Part shown: piece after piece, positions 17,206 to 26,280 of the stretch
Position numbering within the stretch: position 1 is the stretch's first letter
Layout of the letters: the number at the start of each line of letters is the position of its first letter
Assembly (NCBI GenBank): GCA_003427395.1
Contig: BFEA01000350.1
Coordinates: 837,735 to 864,559 of the forward strand
DNA: 26,825 nucleotides
Reading direction: 5' to 3'
From: Chara braunii
Lineage: Eukaryota > Streptophyta > Charophyceae > Charales > Characeae
The notes under the pieces: generated by a model
Database searches by the model: none
What the model was told of the DNA's origin: nothing
Seen by the model: only the letters and a program-made list of their open reading frames with translations
Made by a program: the position numbers and the translations under genes

Positions 17206-18080
17206 GATTAACCTACCGCTAAGTTGCCTTGGCACACAGGGACCAAGGCCCACAAGGTTTGCCTTTATCAAACAAGCTCCAGTAACAAATGAATATATCT
17301 AGAATGGTCTGCTATGCCACCGCTAACTTTCTTCACACTCGGCATTATTTGATCCTAACTAATTACCTCTGATTCTACTGAGAGGGGATAAGTGAGATCT
17401 TGCCTCAGAGAGAGACTATTCATTTGTCTGATTTCTTTCCTTAAGATTCCTTTCCACGGGTTGGATTGATGATATGTTCAGGTGTGTTGGGAAAAGAAAG
17501 AGAACTCAGATAAGATAATCCCAAAAGGGATAGGAATAAGATAGTGAATTGGATATGAAGATTTACTGTGACATTAAAAAGGAGAGTGAACTATTATTCA
17601 CTATCTGAAGCGGAAGGGCAACAACCCAAACTATTAGTCTAGAAGGAACTTTCTAGATCTCAGTTAGGAAGAGGGATGTTAAGTTTCTCTTGGACTTTGT
17701 TGTGTCTACAGGTTTTGACACTTTGGAGAACTTATGGGGAATCCGTAAAAATAGCAATTCTGTTATCATTTGATAACATGTCGGTATAATTCCGACTCAA
17801 CTTCCACATGGCTTGATACCCACACCTAAGACAAGACCTAAGAAGGGAACAGATAAATCTTTCTCCTGTATCTACACCTAAATTTGTCCAAATCACCCTC
17901 AGAGGTCTTTGAAAATGTGAAGGGCTGGGGTACAAGGAGTCAGGTTTAGGAGGGAATGTTGTTTTTAAGGTTTTGGGGCGTAAGTTGCTTGCTATGAATG
18001 GGTTAAAGGTTGATGCTTGTAGCGCATTCTGTGTCTGCATCTCTATGCGTGTATGTGATTTTTTTGCATCTGCTCAGGTG
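17206..18080. other. Gene-free stretch
   Basis: No gene is supported on either strand. A perfect 9-bp inverted repeat GATAGTGAA/TTCACTATC spans about 17550-17607, and TCTAGAAGG/ACTTTCTAGA forms an imperfect palindrome near 17640. Confidence 0.4.
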
Positions 18081-18083
18081 TTG

Positions 18084-18171
18084 GACATTGTGCTGCCTTC
18101 TGGATTTGGGATCACTTGGGATAATTTGACATTGTGCTGTCTTCTGGATTTTGGATCACTTATGAGGTCCA
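18084..18171 (+). repeat. 44-bp tandem duplication
   Basis: GACATTGTGCTG begins at 18084 and 18128, followed in both copies by CTTCTGGATTT and GGATCACTT. Confidence 0.92.
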
Positions 18172-18191
18172 CCCCTCATTCAGTTCCCCTG

Positions 18192-18205
18192 ATTTACATA
18201 CATAC

Positions 18206-18266
<61 letters not shown>
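18192..18266. repeat. (TA)n/(TACATA)n microsatellite
   Basis: About 70 bp of TA dinucleotides with occasional TACA interruptions. Confidence 0.97.
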
Positions 18267-18267
<1 letters not shown>

Positions 18268-18429
18268 GAAAAAGATCGTAGCTGGTATCTAAATTTCTGT
18301 TCGAGAGAAAAAAAGATTACAAAGTGTTCGATTCTGGCTTCTCATAAGATCAACGGAAGAAACATAGAATCATTATCGTAGTTAGCTAAGCGTGGAAGAC
18401 TGTCCGAGAAGTCGACCTGATTAGATAGT

Positions 18430-18730
18430 CTGTCCGAAGAGTTAGCACCTTGAAGCTCGACATACGGGTCAGTCTTAAGGTGTTCTACTGCGCGCCCTCT
18501 GCTGGCATACCTCTGCGATTGCATGTAAAAGCCTTCGTATGTGGGTCAGTAGCTCAGCAGGGATACGCCTACCTGAGGGATGGTGACAACTCCTGCAGAT
18601 GGAGGTATGTTGTACCTCGCGGGACCCTCACCTGTCGTAGAGAGTCGCGACAGGTATAGCACGCGTGCACGGTCGTAGCTGGTATTATGTAAAGTAACAA
18701 AGAAACTCCTCCGTGCCACGACCGTGAGGT
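18430..18730. other. Inverted-repeat-rich stretch with A-box-like motif
   Basis: AGTAGCTCAGCAGG at 18548-18561 matches a Pol III A-box well, but no B-box follows at tRNA distance, so no tRNA is called. ACCTGTCG (18630-18637) and CGACAGGT (18648-18655) are a perfect 8-bp pair. CACGGTCGT (18668-18676) and ACGACCGTG (18718-18726) are a perfect 9-bp pair. TCGTAGCTGGTAT occurs at about 18277 and 18673. Confidence 0.45.
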
Positions 18731-18769
18731 CCGACACAAAAATTTATAATGCGCGTGATTGTGGGACCA

Positions 18770-19455
18770 CTGCGCGCGACAACGGTCGTTCCTAATGAGG
18801 ATGAAGCCCTGGACTTCTCGAGAGAGGATCGGTGAGAGAATATGATCAAGGGTTGCTCGTGGGCAGACGACTACAAGTTCGCCAACATGCTGGAATTTAG
18901 AAGTTATATTCCTATTCCCTTTGAGGTGATAGGTTCAATATGTGTACATCAGGTGTTTAAGAAGTTGAAAGTGAATCCGCTTTACGGTATTGTACAGTGC
19001 GATTAAGTGGCTGTCTCGCCACGCACATGGTGCCATGTGATAAAACAGGACTTGCTAGACTGTGCGGGACGGTCTGACTTGTCGATCAGTATCTTGGTTT
19101 GTCGCCTCGAACAATGTCATAATGGTGTGTTAGATTGTGTATGGGACTGTTCGTCTTTTGCGGGGTCCTTTGCATTGCGTGTTCGAACAGGAAAATAAAC
19201 TTGACTGACGTTATCGTGTACGTGTCAAGGAACGAGTTGTCAATGTCCAGAAGAGGGATGAGTTTAGTTCAAGAAGAAGTCGATGGGAAAATGAATATAG
19301 TGGTTGGTGGCAAGTTGGACGATGTCAGTGCATGACTGGAGGTTTAAACAAAAATGACCTCCATACGTGATGAGATAGGCAGTTCTCTCGTCGGAAATTC
19401 CGGCTTCGTCCGTATGAAATACATTTTAGTGTTTGCGGAGAAGACTACGGCCGAT
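18770..19455. other. Gene-free stretch
   Basis: No gene is supported; the open frames are short and carry no recognisable motif. Confidence 0.35.
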
Positions 19456-19461
19456 GAACCA

Positions 19462-19573
19462 CTACAGATTTTCCTATTTACACATGTCCAAAGTGAAGAT
19501 AATATTTACATATTGAACTGTTTGACTCAGGGTCTTCAAATGTGCAAACCCAAGGTCTTCACATATTCAACCC
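19462..19573 (+). repeat. 110-bp direct repeat, left copy
   Basis: Begins ACAGATTTTCCTATTTACA and ends TTCACATATTCAACCC. It is repeated with few changes at 19768-19880, about 306 bp away, and the 31-32 bp tandem repeat lies between the two. Confidence 0.88.
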
Positions 19574-19577
19574 CCCC

Positions 19578-19665
19578 CATGCAGAACATGTCCCAAGCGA
19601 AGATACTCCATGTAGAACATGTCTCCAAGTAAAGATACTCCATGTAGAACATGTCCCCATTCCCC
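19578..19665 (+). repeat. 31-32 bp tandem repeat, about three copies
   Basis: CATG(C/T)AGAACATGTC starts at 19578, 19609 and 19641, with AAGATACTC before each later copy. CATGTAGAACATG is itself an imperfect palindrome. Confidence 0.88.
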
Positions 19666-19767
19666 ATATGAAGGTACTTGATATAACAAAATATGTCCAC
19701 ATGCATAATGTTCCAACGTGAGGATGCCCCATGTGAGATATACGCCATGCACAAAAGATTGACACAT

Positions 19768-19880
19768 TTACAGATTTCCCTATTTACATATGTCGAAAGT
19801 GAAGATACTATTTACACATTGAACTGATTGACTAAGGGTCTTCACATGTGCAACCCCAGGGTCTTCACATATCTAACCCA
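19768..19880 (+). repeat. 110-bp direct repeat, right copy
   Basis: ACAGATTTCCCTATTTACAT through TCTTCACATATCTAACCC. It shares the internal order of the left copy: GTCGAAAGTGAAGATA, TTTACACATTGAACTG and AGGGTCTTCACATGTGC. Confidence 0.88.
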
Positions 19881-20428
19881 ATGGTCTCATTGTAAAAGTT
19901 ATACAAAACGAAGGTGAAACGAATATGGACATCGCCCGACAACCAACCCACACCCCAATTCTCGCCGTCCCCGACGAGCATTCCCGTAGCTCTTCTATTA
20001 ACCTTGGCCCCTCCCCCAATGGATACCCTTAAAATGTAACTTCCCTTTTTCCGTGGTTTGTTTCATCCCCTTCCCCCGGTTAGATTACGGTCGCCCTTCC
20101 TTCCCTACTAGTCTTAACCGCGTCACCTCGTTACGGCACCCCTCATCTCTCACCTTGGGAATTATGGTACATGACCCACGGCGCACCCCTCCCCGGGACA
20201 CCGACCGTTTCTAACTATGGTACAATACCTCCTTTGGGACCACGGCTCCTTGCTCCTATGATACATGTTTCTCTAACTATGACACATTTTTTCTTTCGGA
20301 TCCGTGTCCCCTCTAGCCATGGTACGACACATGTCTTTCTAACTAAAGTACATCACTTTCCCTTCTCTCCCCAAGCGACTCTATCCCCGTCTCCGTCTCC
20401 TCATCCTCTTCTCGCGCCTCTCTCTCTT
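19881..20428. other. Pyrimidine-rich gene-free stretch beside pol
   Basis: No gene. From 20160 to 20360 variants of AACTATGGTACA recur irregularly (20163, 20213, 20257, 20275, 20316 and 20341), giving a loose tandem pattern. It lies just past the 3' end of the minus-strand pol, so it may be that element's 3' untranslated region or LTR. I cannot see LTR ends. Confidence 0.4.
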
Positions 20429-20944
20429 TCATTTTCTATCTTCGCTCTCTCGTTTGATTCTCAAGGCTTTCCTCGAGGCGTTCCTCCTTTCTCTTAGCCT
20501 GCATTTTCCTAACCGGTCGGTGTCACCGTCATACTCTCTGGGTCGTTTCTTTTCCCTAGGGGTCTTTGGTGGGGAAGGCTTCCGAACTTTGTACCCTTTC
20601 TTGGGCGGTCGAGAAGAGACTCCTTGTTCGGAGGTCTCCCCTTTCCCGTGGGCAACGACCACTTCTGAGTCGATTGTTCCCTTCCCTTTCCGGCTCGGCT
20701 CCTCCCCAAGGGTTTCTCGTGATCGGAAGAGTTTGAGGCGAGCTCCCTCGATAGGGTCTCGAAGCTTAGTCCCGTCTAATTCGGCGAGCATGTAAGCCCC
20801 CCCATCCAATCTTTTTAGGCTCTCATATGAGCCCATCCACCGATTTGCTAGTTTACGACTCCAAGTCTTTTCTAGAGACGAGTCGTACACCAGGACGAGA
20901 TCGTTGACCATCATCAGCGTTTGTCTGACCCGCAAAGTTTTGTC
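20429..20944 (-). pseudogene. Integrase C-terminal GPF-like module and basic tail
   Basis: In the same frame: DKTLRVRQTLMMVNDLVLVY, then DSSLEKTWSRKLANRWMGSYE, where the GPF/Y module has become W-M-G-S-Y. It continues AYMLAELDG and GARLKLFRSRE. After that comes a Lys/Arg/Pro-rich tail of about 95 residues with several basic clusters (PPKTPREKKRPRE, LRERRNASRKALRIKRE), which could act as nuclear-localisation signals. The frame ends at 20431-20429. The plus-strand element ends much sooner after this module, so the long basic tail is a difference between lineages. Confidence 0.88.
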
Positions 20945-21217
20945 TCACCTATCTTTCTTTTTCATCCTCTCTTTCTCGACGTTTCCTCCCGCCTCGGTTA
21001 GTCCAGTATCCAAATTCTCAGCTATTTGCTGTATCCGTGTCTCCAACAGTTCACTCTTAGTCATGTTGGTTTTCCACGAGATACTCGTCCAAGTGTCGAT
21101 GTGGAACTTGATGGGTAGTGGACAATGCCTACCGAACCAAAGGGTGTAAGGGGGGTACCTCGTACTTGATTTTATCGTGATGTTATCAGCCAAAACTGCG
21201 TACCGCAAAAAATTTGG
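20945..21217 (-). pseudogene. Integrase post-core segment
   Basis: Continues in the same frame after the TGA: PNFLRYAVLADNITIKSS, then YPPYTLWFGRHCPLPIKF, the counterpart of TGYAPATLWYDRHATFPIE in the plus-strand element. A charged helix follows (LLETRIQQIAENLD ... GGNVEKERMKKKDR) up to a second TGA. The plus-strand element has Trp at that point too (KKRWDKLPRV). Confidence 0.9.
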
Positions 21218-21952
21218 TCATTGTTCCGCACGGCCCTTGCACCATTTTGCCAAGGCGTCTACAAGTGTTTGGTGCCCTCTCTCAACCGGAGCGTTGCTTT
21301 GGGGGTGATAGGCGGTCGTATAAGCTGCCCTGATCCCCGCCTTCTCCAACAAAGCCTTGACCTTTTGGCTCAAGAATTTTGCTCCCCTGTCCATGACTAC
21401 CTTCCCGACACACCCATACCGCACGATGTATTCCAAGAGAAAGTCACTTACTTCCTCGACCGTCTTTTTCTTAATGGCCTTATCTTCCACGAATCTCGTG
21501 AGGTCGTCGCGGGCGTTGATGATGTACCGAAGCCCACCGACTCCTTTAGGCATGGTTACTAGGTCTATATGGAGTTTCTCGCAAGGAACCGTGGGTAGCG
21601 ATGAAACTAAGAGTTCCTTGTAACGAACCGTCGCCCTCTTTTGGCAAAGCTCACAGGTTGAACAGTACTTCTCAACCTCTTTGTATTGCCCATCCCACCA
21701 ATAAAGTCTAAGGACTTGATCAAAGGTTCCTTTTACTCCTCTATGCCCTCCAACGACTCCGTCGTGTAACTCCTCTATGACTGCCTTCTTCTCCTCCGGG
21801 TCGCAAAGGACTCTCATGGGAATAACAAACTTGGTAGGCCTCTTAAAGAGGTGTCCTCCTCGTAGGCAATACTCGAGAGCCTCCTTCTTAATCACCTCGG
21901 TACCTTCCCCTCTTCCGGCTAGGTATAACCCCATATCGCGGTACTTCCCGTC
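21218..21952 (-). pseudogene. Integrase zinc finger and catalytic core
   Basis: Numbering from the Met at 21934, the H2C2 finger uses His57, His64, Cys91 and Cys94 (HDGVVGGH ... YCSTCELC). The catalytic triad is Asp124 (KLHIDLVTMP), Asp182 (VVMDRGAKF) and Glu218 (NAPVERGH), with 35 residues between the last two, the canonical DD35E spacing. All ligands and catalytic residues are present. The frame is already open from the TAG at 21955, and that earlier part reads DGKYRD before the Met, so the Met is probably internal. A TGA ends it where the plus-strand element has Trp in NLWPKFLR. Confidence 0.94.
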
Positions 21953-23011
21953 CTAAAGGTTTGCCAGGAACGTTTTCGGTCTTCTACCTTCTTCCCGGAT
22001 GGTCACTCCCACTCGCGCCTTGTTAGAGGTTACTTGTATCATTTCTCCCTCGAACATCGCCGCTCTTGCTTCCTCCAACCTTGGATAGTCCTCTTCCCGG
22101 ATCGGGAGTCGGGACAGTCCGTCGGCAACCTGATTTTTGGCTCCGGAGATCCTCTCGACCCTATAATCGTAGAGTCTAATATGGATCATCCACCTAGCGA
22201 TAGTTGGGTCGGTTAGCGAAAAGTCCTTTTGAAGGACAGCCGCTACCGCGGTTGGATCCACTCTCAGGAGGAATCGTCTCCGGTAGATGTAGTGGCGGAA
22301 GGTCTTTAGGCAGTGCAACATCCCCAACACTTCTCTCTTGAACTGGCTATAGTTTCTTTCAGCAGGGTTCAAGGCTCGACTCTCAAATCGAAGGGGTCTC
22401 TCTTTCCCATTTTGATCTTTTTGCGACAGTAGTCTTCCTACGGAACAAGGTCCAACGTCCGTAGAAACTATGAAGGGGCGATTCTCCTCGTCCTCGAAGA
22501 AAGGGACCCCTAAGACCTGCCCACCTTCGTGGAATTCGTCTTTAAGGACCTCCATGGCCGCGGTTTGCTCGTCTCCCCAAATCCATCCCTCCGATTTCCT
22601 AAGCAGTCGTCTAAGGGGTTCCGCTTTCTCACTGTAGGCCTTGATAAAGATCCGCCAGTAGCCCACCACCCCTAGAAATTGCCTAACCTCCGTTATTGAC
22701 TTGAGCGGCGATGGCCAGGTCATCAACTTCTCTAATTTCCCGGGACCGGGCCTCCGCCCCTCTTTGTCGCAGATGAAGCTTAATATTTTGACCGAAGACA
22801 CGCCCCAGCAGCTCTTAGTACCACTCACAGTAAGGTTGGCGTCGTCTAATTTCGCAAGGACTTCCTCACCATCCTTCATATGGTCCACAACGAACTTCTT
22901 CACTCCGGGAAAGACTTTTGTCTCATCCCTTTCGACCGACCCTTTAATCGGGAAGTCGTTGAGGAAGACTTTCACCTTTTCACGTATGAATTCCTTGAGG
23001 ACCGCAATCAT
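21953..23011 (-). pseudogene. Reverse transcriptase C-terminus and RNase H
   Basis: The 352-residue open part begins within the reverse transcriptase, just before the catalytic YxDD box. Here that box reads FLND (residues 16-19), so its first Asp is replaced by Asn. The connection region contains WPSPLKSITEVRQFLGVVGYWRIFI (residues about 99-123), typical of gypsy elements. RNase H keeps the four acidic positions: Asp185 in STDVG, Glu227 in KREVLG, Asp252 in LRVDPT and Asp297 in QVADGLSRLP. Residues 298-352 are linker. The protein is cut off at its start and ends at an in-frame TAG, after which the same frame continues into integrase. With FLND the polymerase would be expected to be inactive. 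Confidence 0.93.
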
Positions 23012-23037
23012 AGGGGGTACCCGCGGTAATACGCCTC
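23009..23037 (+). repeat. 29-bp direct repeat at pol truncation, copy 1
   Basis: CATAGGGGGTACCCGCGGTA, then ATACGCCTC. It overlaps the truncation point of the minus-strand pol and is repeated at 23131 with two mismatches. On the minus strand both copies can read EAYYRxYPLC. Confidence 0.9.
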
Positions 23038-23130
23038 CGGGAAAGCTCTTAGTACCAGTCGACAGTACGAAAGCTGATCAGTTGCAATCGCAGAGGTGGA
23101 CTAGCCGAGGGCGTTTCTCGTTCGTTGTAG

Positions 23131-23159
23131 CATAGGGGGTACGCGCGGTAATATGCCTC
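23131..23159 (+). repeat. 29-bp direct repeat at pol truncation, copy 2
   Basis: CATAGGGGGTACGCGCGGTA, then ATATGCCTC; 27 of 29 bases are identical to copy 1, which lies 122 bp away. Confidence 0.9.
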
Positions 23160-23400
23160 TATCGGGCCCGCACGTGAGCCGACATCTTGGGGGGCTGAGG
23201 TCCCAAGCGCGACTCGTCGTCGGTCGACTAGGACGCATCCCTCACACCACGCGCACGCCAGTTTACGAACATAAGGAAATAAAACGTACACACAAACATG
23301 CGAAACGACACAACACAAACAACTCGATAACGTTCCTAGTCCCTTCAGTAGCCATCCCATAACTCTCGAATGCGAAAATCGAATAGGCATCGCGTGCGAG
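23160..23400. other. Gene-free stretch
   Basis: No gene is supported. The minus-strand open frame through it lacks recognisable motifs. It could contain the upstream end of the pol element or unrelated host DNA. Confidence 0.3.
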
Positions 23401-23406
23401 ACTTAA

Positions 23407-23421
23407 TATAAAACCGCGCGG
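23407..23421 (+). promoter_or_regulatory. TATA-like motif with CCGCGCGG palindrome, copy 1
   Basis: TATAAAACCGCGCGG. The same 15 bases occur exactly 560 bp further on. The flanks are also related: a CGCG-rich segment lies before it, and CATACCG with GCAATGC after it. A TATA box next to a GC palindrome resembles a core promoter, but no transcript start or gene is evident. Confidence 0.45.
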
Positions 23422-23960
23422 ACGTAGAGCTAAGTCATACCGATTCGCAATGCAAGCGTATGTAAGCGATCGCAATGATGGCGTACTATGTGGTACCCAT
23501 ACTCATGCGGTCCTCGTTAATCTCGAGGGTCGCATTCGACACTCAAGTGTCGGCTGACACGCGCTCTGAGGGTTAATCTCTCGACGCTGGACAACCGTCA
23601 TGCGCGGTTGAAGACCACACACCCTCTTCTGCACTCTATGCAGAGTGGGTGGTACACAGGTCCATGCCTGTGGTGGCAGTCGTTTCCTGCGGCCTTGGGG
23701 ATAAGTCCTACTCCAGGCCTGGGCGGAAGTCAAGGGGTTTGACTTTGACGGTTGCCACAGACTATAACGTCCAACTATGATAACTCAAAAAACAAAAGTA
23801 AGCCGGAGGCCTCCCCTATCTAAAAAAAAATCATGCCCCTGGGTGCCTTTCTCGGTTAGCACCAGCGGCCTGTAGTGGTCCCAAACATTCGTGCTTACAT
23901 GCAAGTCCCGCAATCCCATAAATTTTTAGATACAAGGACGGCAAAGCGTCGCGCGCAGGA
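23422..23960. other. Gene-free stretch between TATA-like copies
   Basis: No gene supported. Moderately GC-rich unique sequence with a short poly-A run at 23823. Nothing else stands out. Confidence 0.35.
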
Positions 23961-23966
23961 TTCTAT

Positions 23967-23981
23967 TATAAAACCGCGCGG
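23967..23981 (+). promoter_or_regulatory. TATA-like motif with CCGCGCGG palindrome, copy 2
   Basis: Identical TATAAAACCGCGCGG, preceded by CGTCGCGCGCAGGATT. The region around it matches copy 1 loosely over about 65 bp, so a larger segment was probably duplicated. Confidence 0.45.
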
Positions 23982-24048
23982 TTTGTAGGCCAGCCCTATA
24001 CCAGCCAACGATGCTAGTCATTCGTAGGAATCGCGGCTCCGGCCTTAC

Positions 24049-24126
24049 GATATTGAATGGCTGAAGGAATATATCGTGAGGGGTTACCCTTCATGATATT
24101 GAACGGCTGAAGGACATGCCGTTCAA
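24049..24126 (+). repeat. 46-bp tandem repeat with hairpin
   Basis: GATATTGAAYGGCTGAAGGA starts at 24049 and 24095. The second copy belongs to a perfect 9-bp hairpin: TTGAACGGC (24099-24107), loop of 10, GCCGTTCAA (24118-24126). Confidence 0.85.
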
Positions 24127-24129
24127 CCC

Positions 24130-25080
24130 TCGTGGCGCTTCCGCCTTCAGGGTGGGGTGTCTCGCCGGACAGAGTAAATAGGCCCTGCGCGAGGGGAAGT
24201 TTTTTCCCCGCAGAGTCTAGGGCTTGGGATGTCCTGGACAAGGACCTCGAATCCCGGCCCAGGACCAACGTCCGACTAAGAAAGACCCCCAAGAAGCAAA
24301 CAACCCACAGGCAGGGCCTTCCTTATGCCCCTCAATCTTAGTCTCTGAGCAAGCTCTTAGTGCGGGTCCCCTCAGGCTTCGCGAACACCCACCATGGGTA
24401 CACACAAGCACACATCCATAAGGAAGACAGGGTTGCGACGATCACTTCTCACAATCACAGTGGGACCTCTCACGACTTTATGTATACATGTGACCCCAGA
24501 CAATTGAATCCAGAATCTGAATCACAGAACATACCTGCAATCACATCGAAAGTCAAGCAGCAGTCCACACGCTACACAGAGTCAACCCCAATCATTCTCT
24601 GCACTCATACCCCTCGCTTTAGCCATGCAAGCCCCAATCTCCTGTCCAACCAGCCATAATTAAATACTCAGCACCTTTGTTAAATGACCATTCAATTAAA
24701 GTTCGGGTGAAACCTTAACAAAACAACCAAGACCACCGGGGTTAAAGCCTTTTAGGTTGAGTCAAGGGGAGTGAGTTGGAATTGAGTCGTAGACCGACGA
24801 ATTGGCAACCGACCTGTTATCAGTGATAACAAAAAAGGATCCTCCTGGGATCAAGCTGAATCTAATCCAGATCCTGAATCGAACGGGCAAGATGACATGT
24901 AACACATGACGGGGTCAATTTCCAAGCTAGACCTATAAGTCCTTAGGGAATAATCACAATCTGACCCCACAATCTGCCTGACTGACTAAGCTTGATCCTA
25001 CCTTTAGGCAGTGCCCAAGCAAAGGCAAACCTTGGCAGAGTCTCCCCTATACAGGGTGGACCGCCATGATCGCCACATGT
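24130..25080. other. Gene-free stretch
   Basis: No gene is supported. Cytosine-rich and CACA-containing sequence gives way to AT-rich sequence after 24650. A TTATCAGTGATAA palindrome lies near 24815. Confidence 0.35.
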
Positions 25081-25116
25081 CAAAATATAATCTATCTCCT
25101 TTAAAACTAAGGAAAT

Positions 25117-25640
25117 TTCGGCAGCGCTTCCCGTAGGAAAAATGTGTTTTCAGAATTTGTATCAGCCCGAATATGAAAACAGAAATAGTCTTTGACTTCC
25201 CAAAGTCCAATTTTGTCTAACTCCCTGAATTAGCAAAAATTTGGGCAGCACTCCCTTTAGAAAATGAGACTCCCCAGATTTTTACTAAGTCATATATGAA
25301 CCTTAGACATGTTGAACTTTGAAAAGTTAGAAATTTGACTAACTCCTCGGATTTACAGATTTTGCGGCAGCGCTTCCCGTAGAGAAAGTGACTTACCAAA
25401 ATTTATACAAAACCAAGCATAACAAAAGATCCCAGAAAATGCGATAATTAATCTGACTTGTGTCCTGAAGGTCAACCCAACGTCAGAGGTAGGGGCACAC
25501 TGAATATACTCAGCCAATACATAGGGAGATGTATAGATAGGGGTTATACTGGGTTTATAAGGGGAAGCAATAGTTACCTTCCAGTTCCCTGCCTCCAGAA
25601 CTCCTAAGTTCCGGCAGAGCTCCCTCAATCGGTAGGGCGA
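25117..25640 (-). repeat. CGGCAGCGCTTCCCGTAG modules at about 123-bp spacing
   Basis: The GCAG core of the motif (plus strand: TTTCGGCAGCGCTTCCCGTAG-like) lies at 25121, 25245, 25367 and 25614, that is 124, 122 and about 2 x 123 bp apart. Each of the first three is followed within about 20 bp by a GA or AAAATG segment and ends in a weakly related AT-rich region with CTAACTCC. Short minus-strand frames repeat GKRCRNF-like words from it. It looks like a tandem or modular non-coding repeat, perhaps an LTR-element internal repeat. Confidence 0.65.
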
Positions 25641-26170
25641 ACCTCCCAGAGAGGCCTTGGCGCGGATTACTGGTTGCAATCCCGCCTGCCGCCTTCCTCT
25701 CAAAACCAACAGACTAGACTTAGAGGAAGAAGGGCAGAAGGAAAAACTTTAAGACTGGGGTGCACTCAGACTCGCATGAGAGGGCCTTCTAGTCTTCAGC
25801 GCCTAAGGGTCCCGCAATGGTGGCCGAATGACGCAGCAGCTTGGTCAATGCCAAAGTCAAACTGTCGAAACTAGCCCCCCTGTCGAACCCTCAGCTCACA
25901 GCAATGCTCCCTCTTCGCCACTAGCCTTTATCGTGGTCTGGCCACACTTTACAGACCACCAAAAGACTGTATCCCGAAGCAGCGTACTCCCGCGCCTTAG
26001 TTCTAACTACCAACCGGATGAGGCTATCTCTGTTGGGGACCCTGTGCACAACAAGGACCCCAGGCGCTTCCCATTAGTCATACAACATCCGCAACCAAAC
26101 GCACAACGCGTACCGTAGCTTTTTGACGGGACCCAACAAGCCGTACCCTACAATCAATCAGCCATTCACA
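25641..26170. other. Gene-free stretch
   Basis: No gene supported. Short frames on the plus strand are Ser/Pro-rich and lack recognisable motifs. Confidence 0.35.
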
Positions 26171-26180
26171 GCAAAGTTCA

Positions 26181-26280
26181 GCAGCAGCTCGTAACGGTTT
26201 GCACCGGTATACATCAGTCGGCAGCAACCCCAACAGTTTGCGGCGATATACATCAGTCAGCAGCAGCTCCAACAGGGCAC
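26181..26280 (+). repeat. 39-bp tandem repeat, two and a half copies
   Basis: TATACATCAGTC occurs at 26208 and 26247, with GCAGCA-type starts near 26181, 26220 and 26260 and GTTTGC in each full unit. Confidence 0.85.

Larger units (their letters stand above)
20429..23011 (-). mobile_element. Ty3/gypsy pol, 5'-truncated, one frame with three stops
   Basis: On the minus strand one reading frame runs from 23011 to 20429 without a single frameshift. It covers the end of the reverse transcriptase, RNase H, the integrase zinc finger, the DDE core and the C-terminal module. It is interrupted only by TAG (21955-21953), TGA (21220-21218) and TGA (20947-20945). Such a pattern suggests a younger or more slowly decaying copy than the plus-strand element at 1-1909. 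The 5' part of the reverse transcriptase, protease and gag are missing. No LTR or primer-binding site is visible. Confidence 0.93.

Noticed and set aside
18546-18620. tRNA gene suggested by AGTAGCTCAGCAGG
   Set aside because: No B-box at the right distance and no T-arm or acceptor pairing.
20429-23011. Alternative genetic code with TGA read as Trp
   Set aside because: Both TGA codons fall at Trp positions, but the third interruption is TAG, the element is truncated with a damaged YxDD box, and nuclear TGA reassignment is not expected in plants. Point-mutation decay is simpler.
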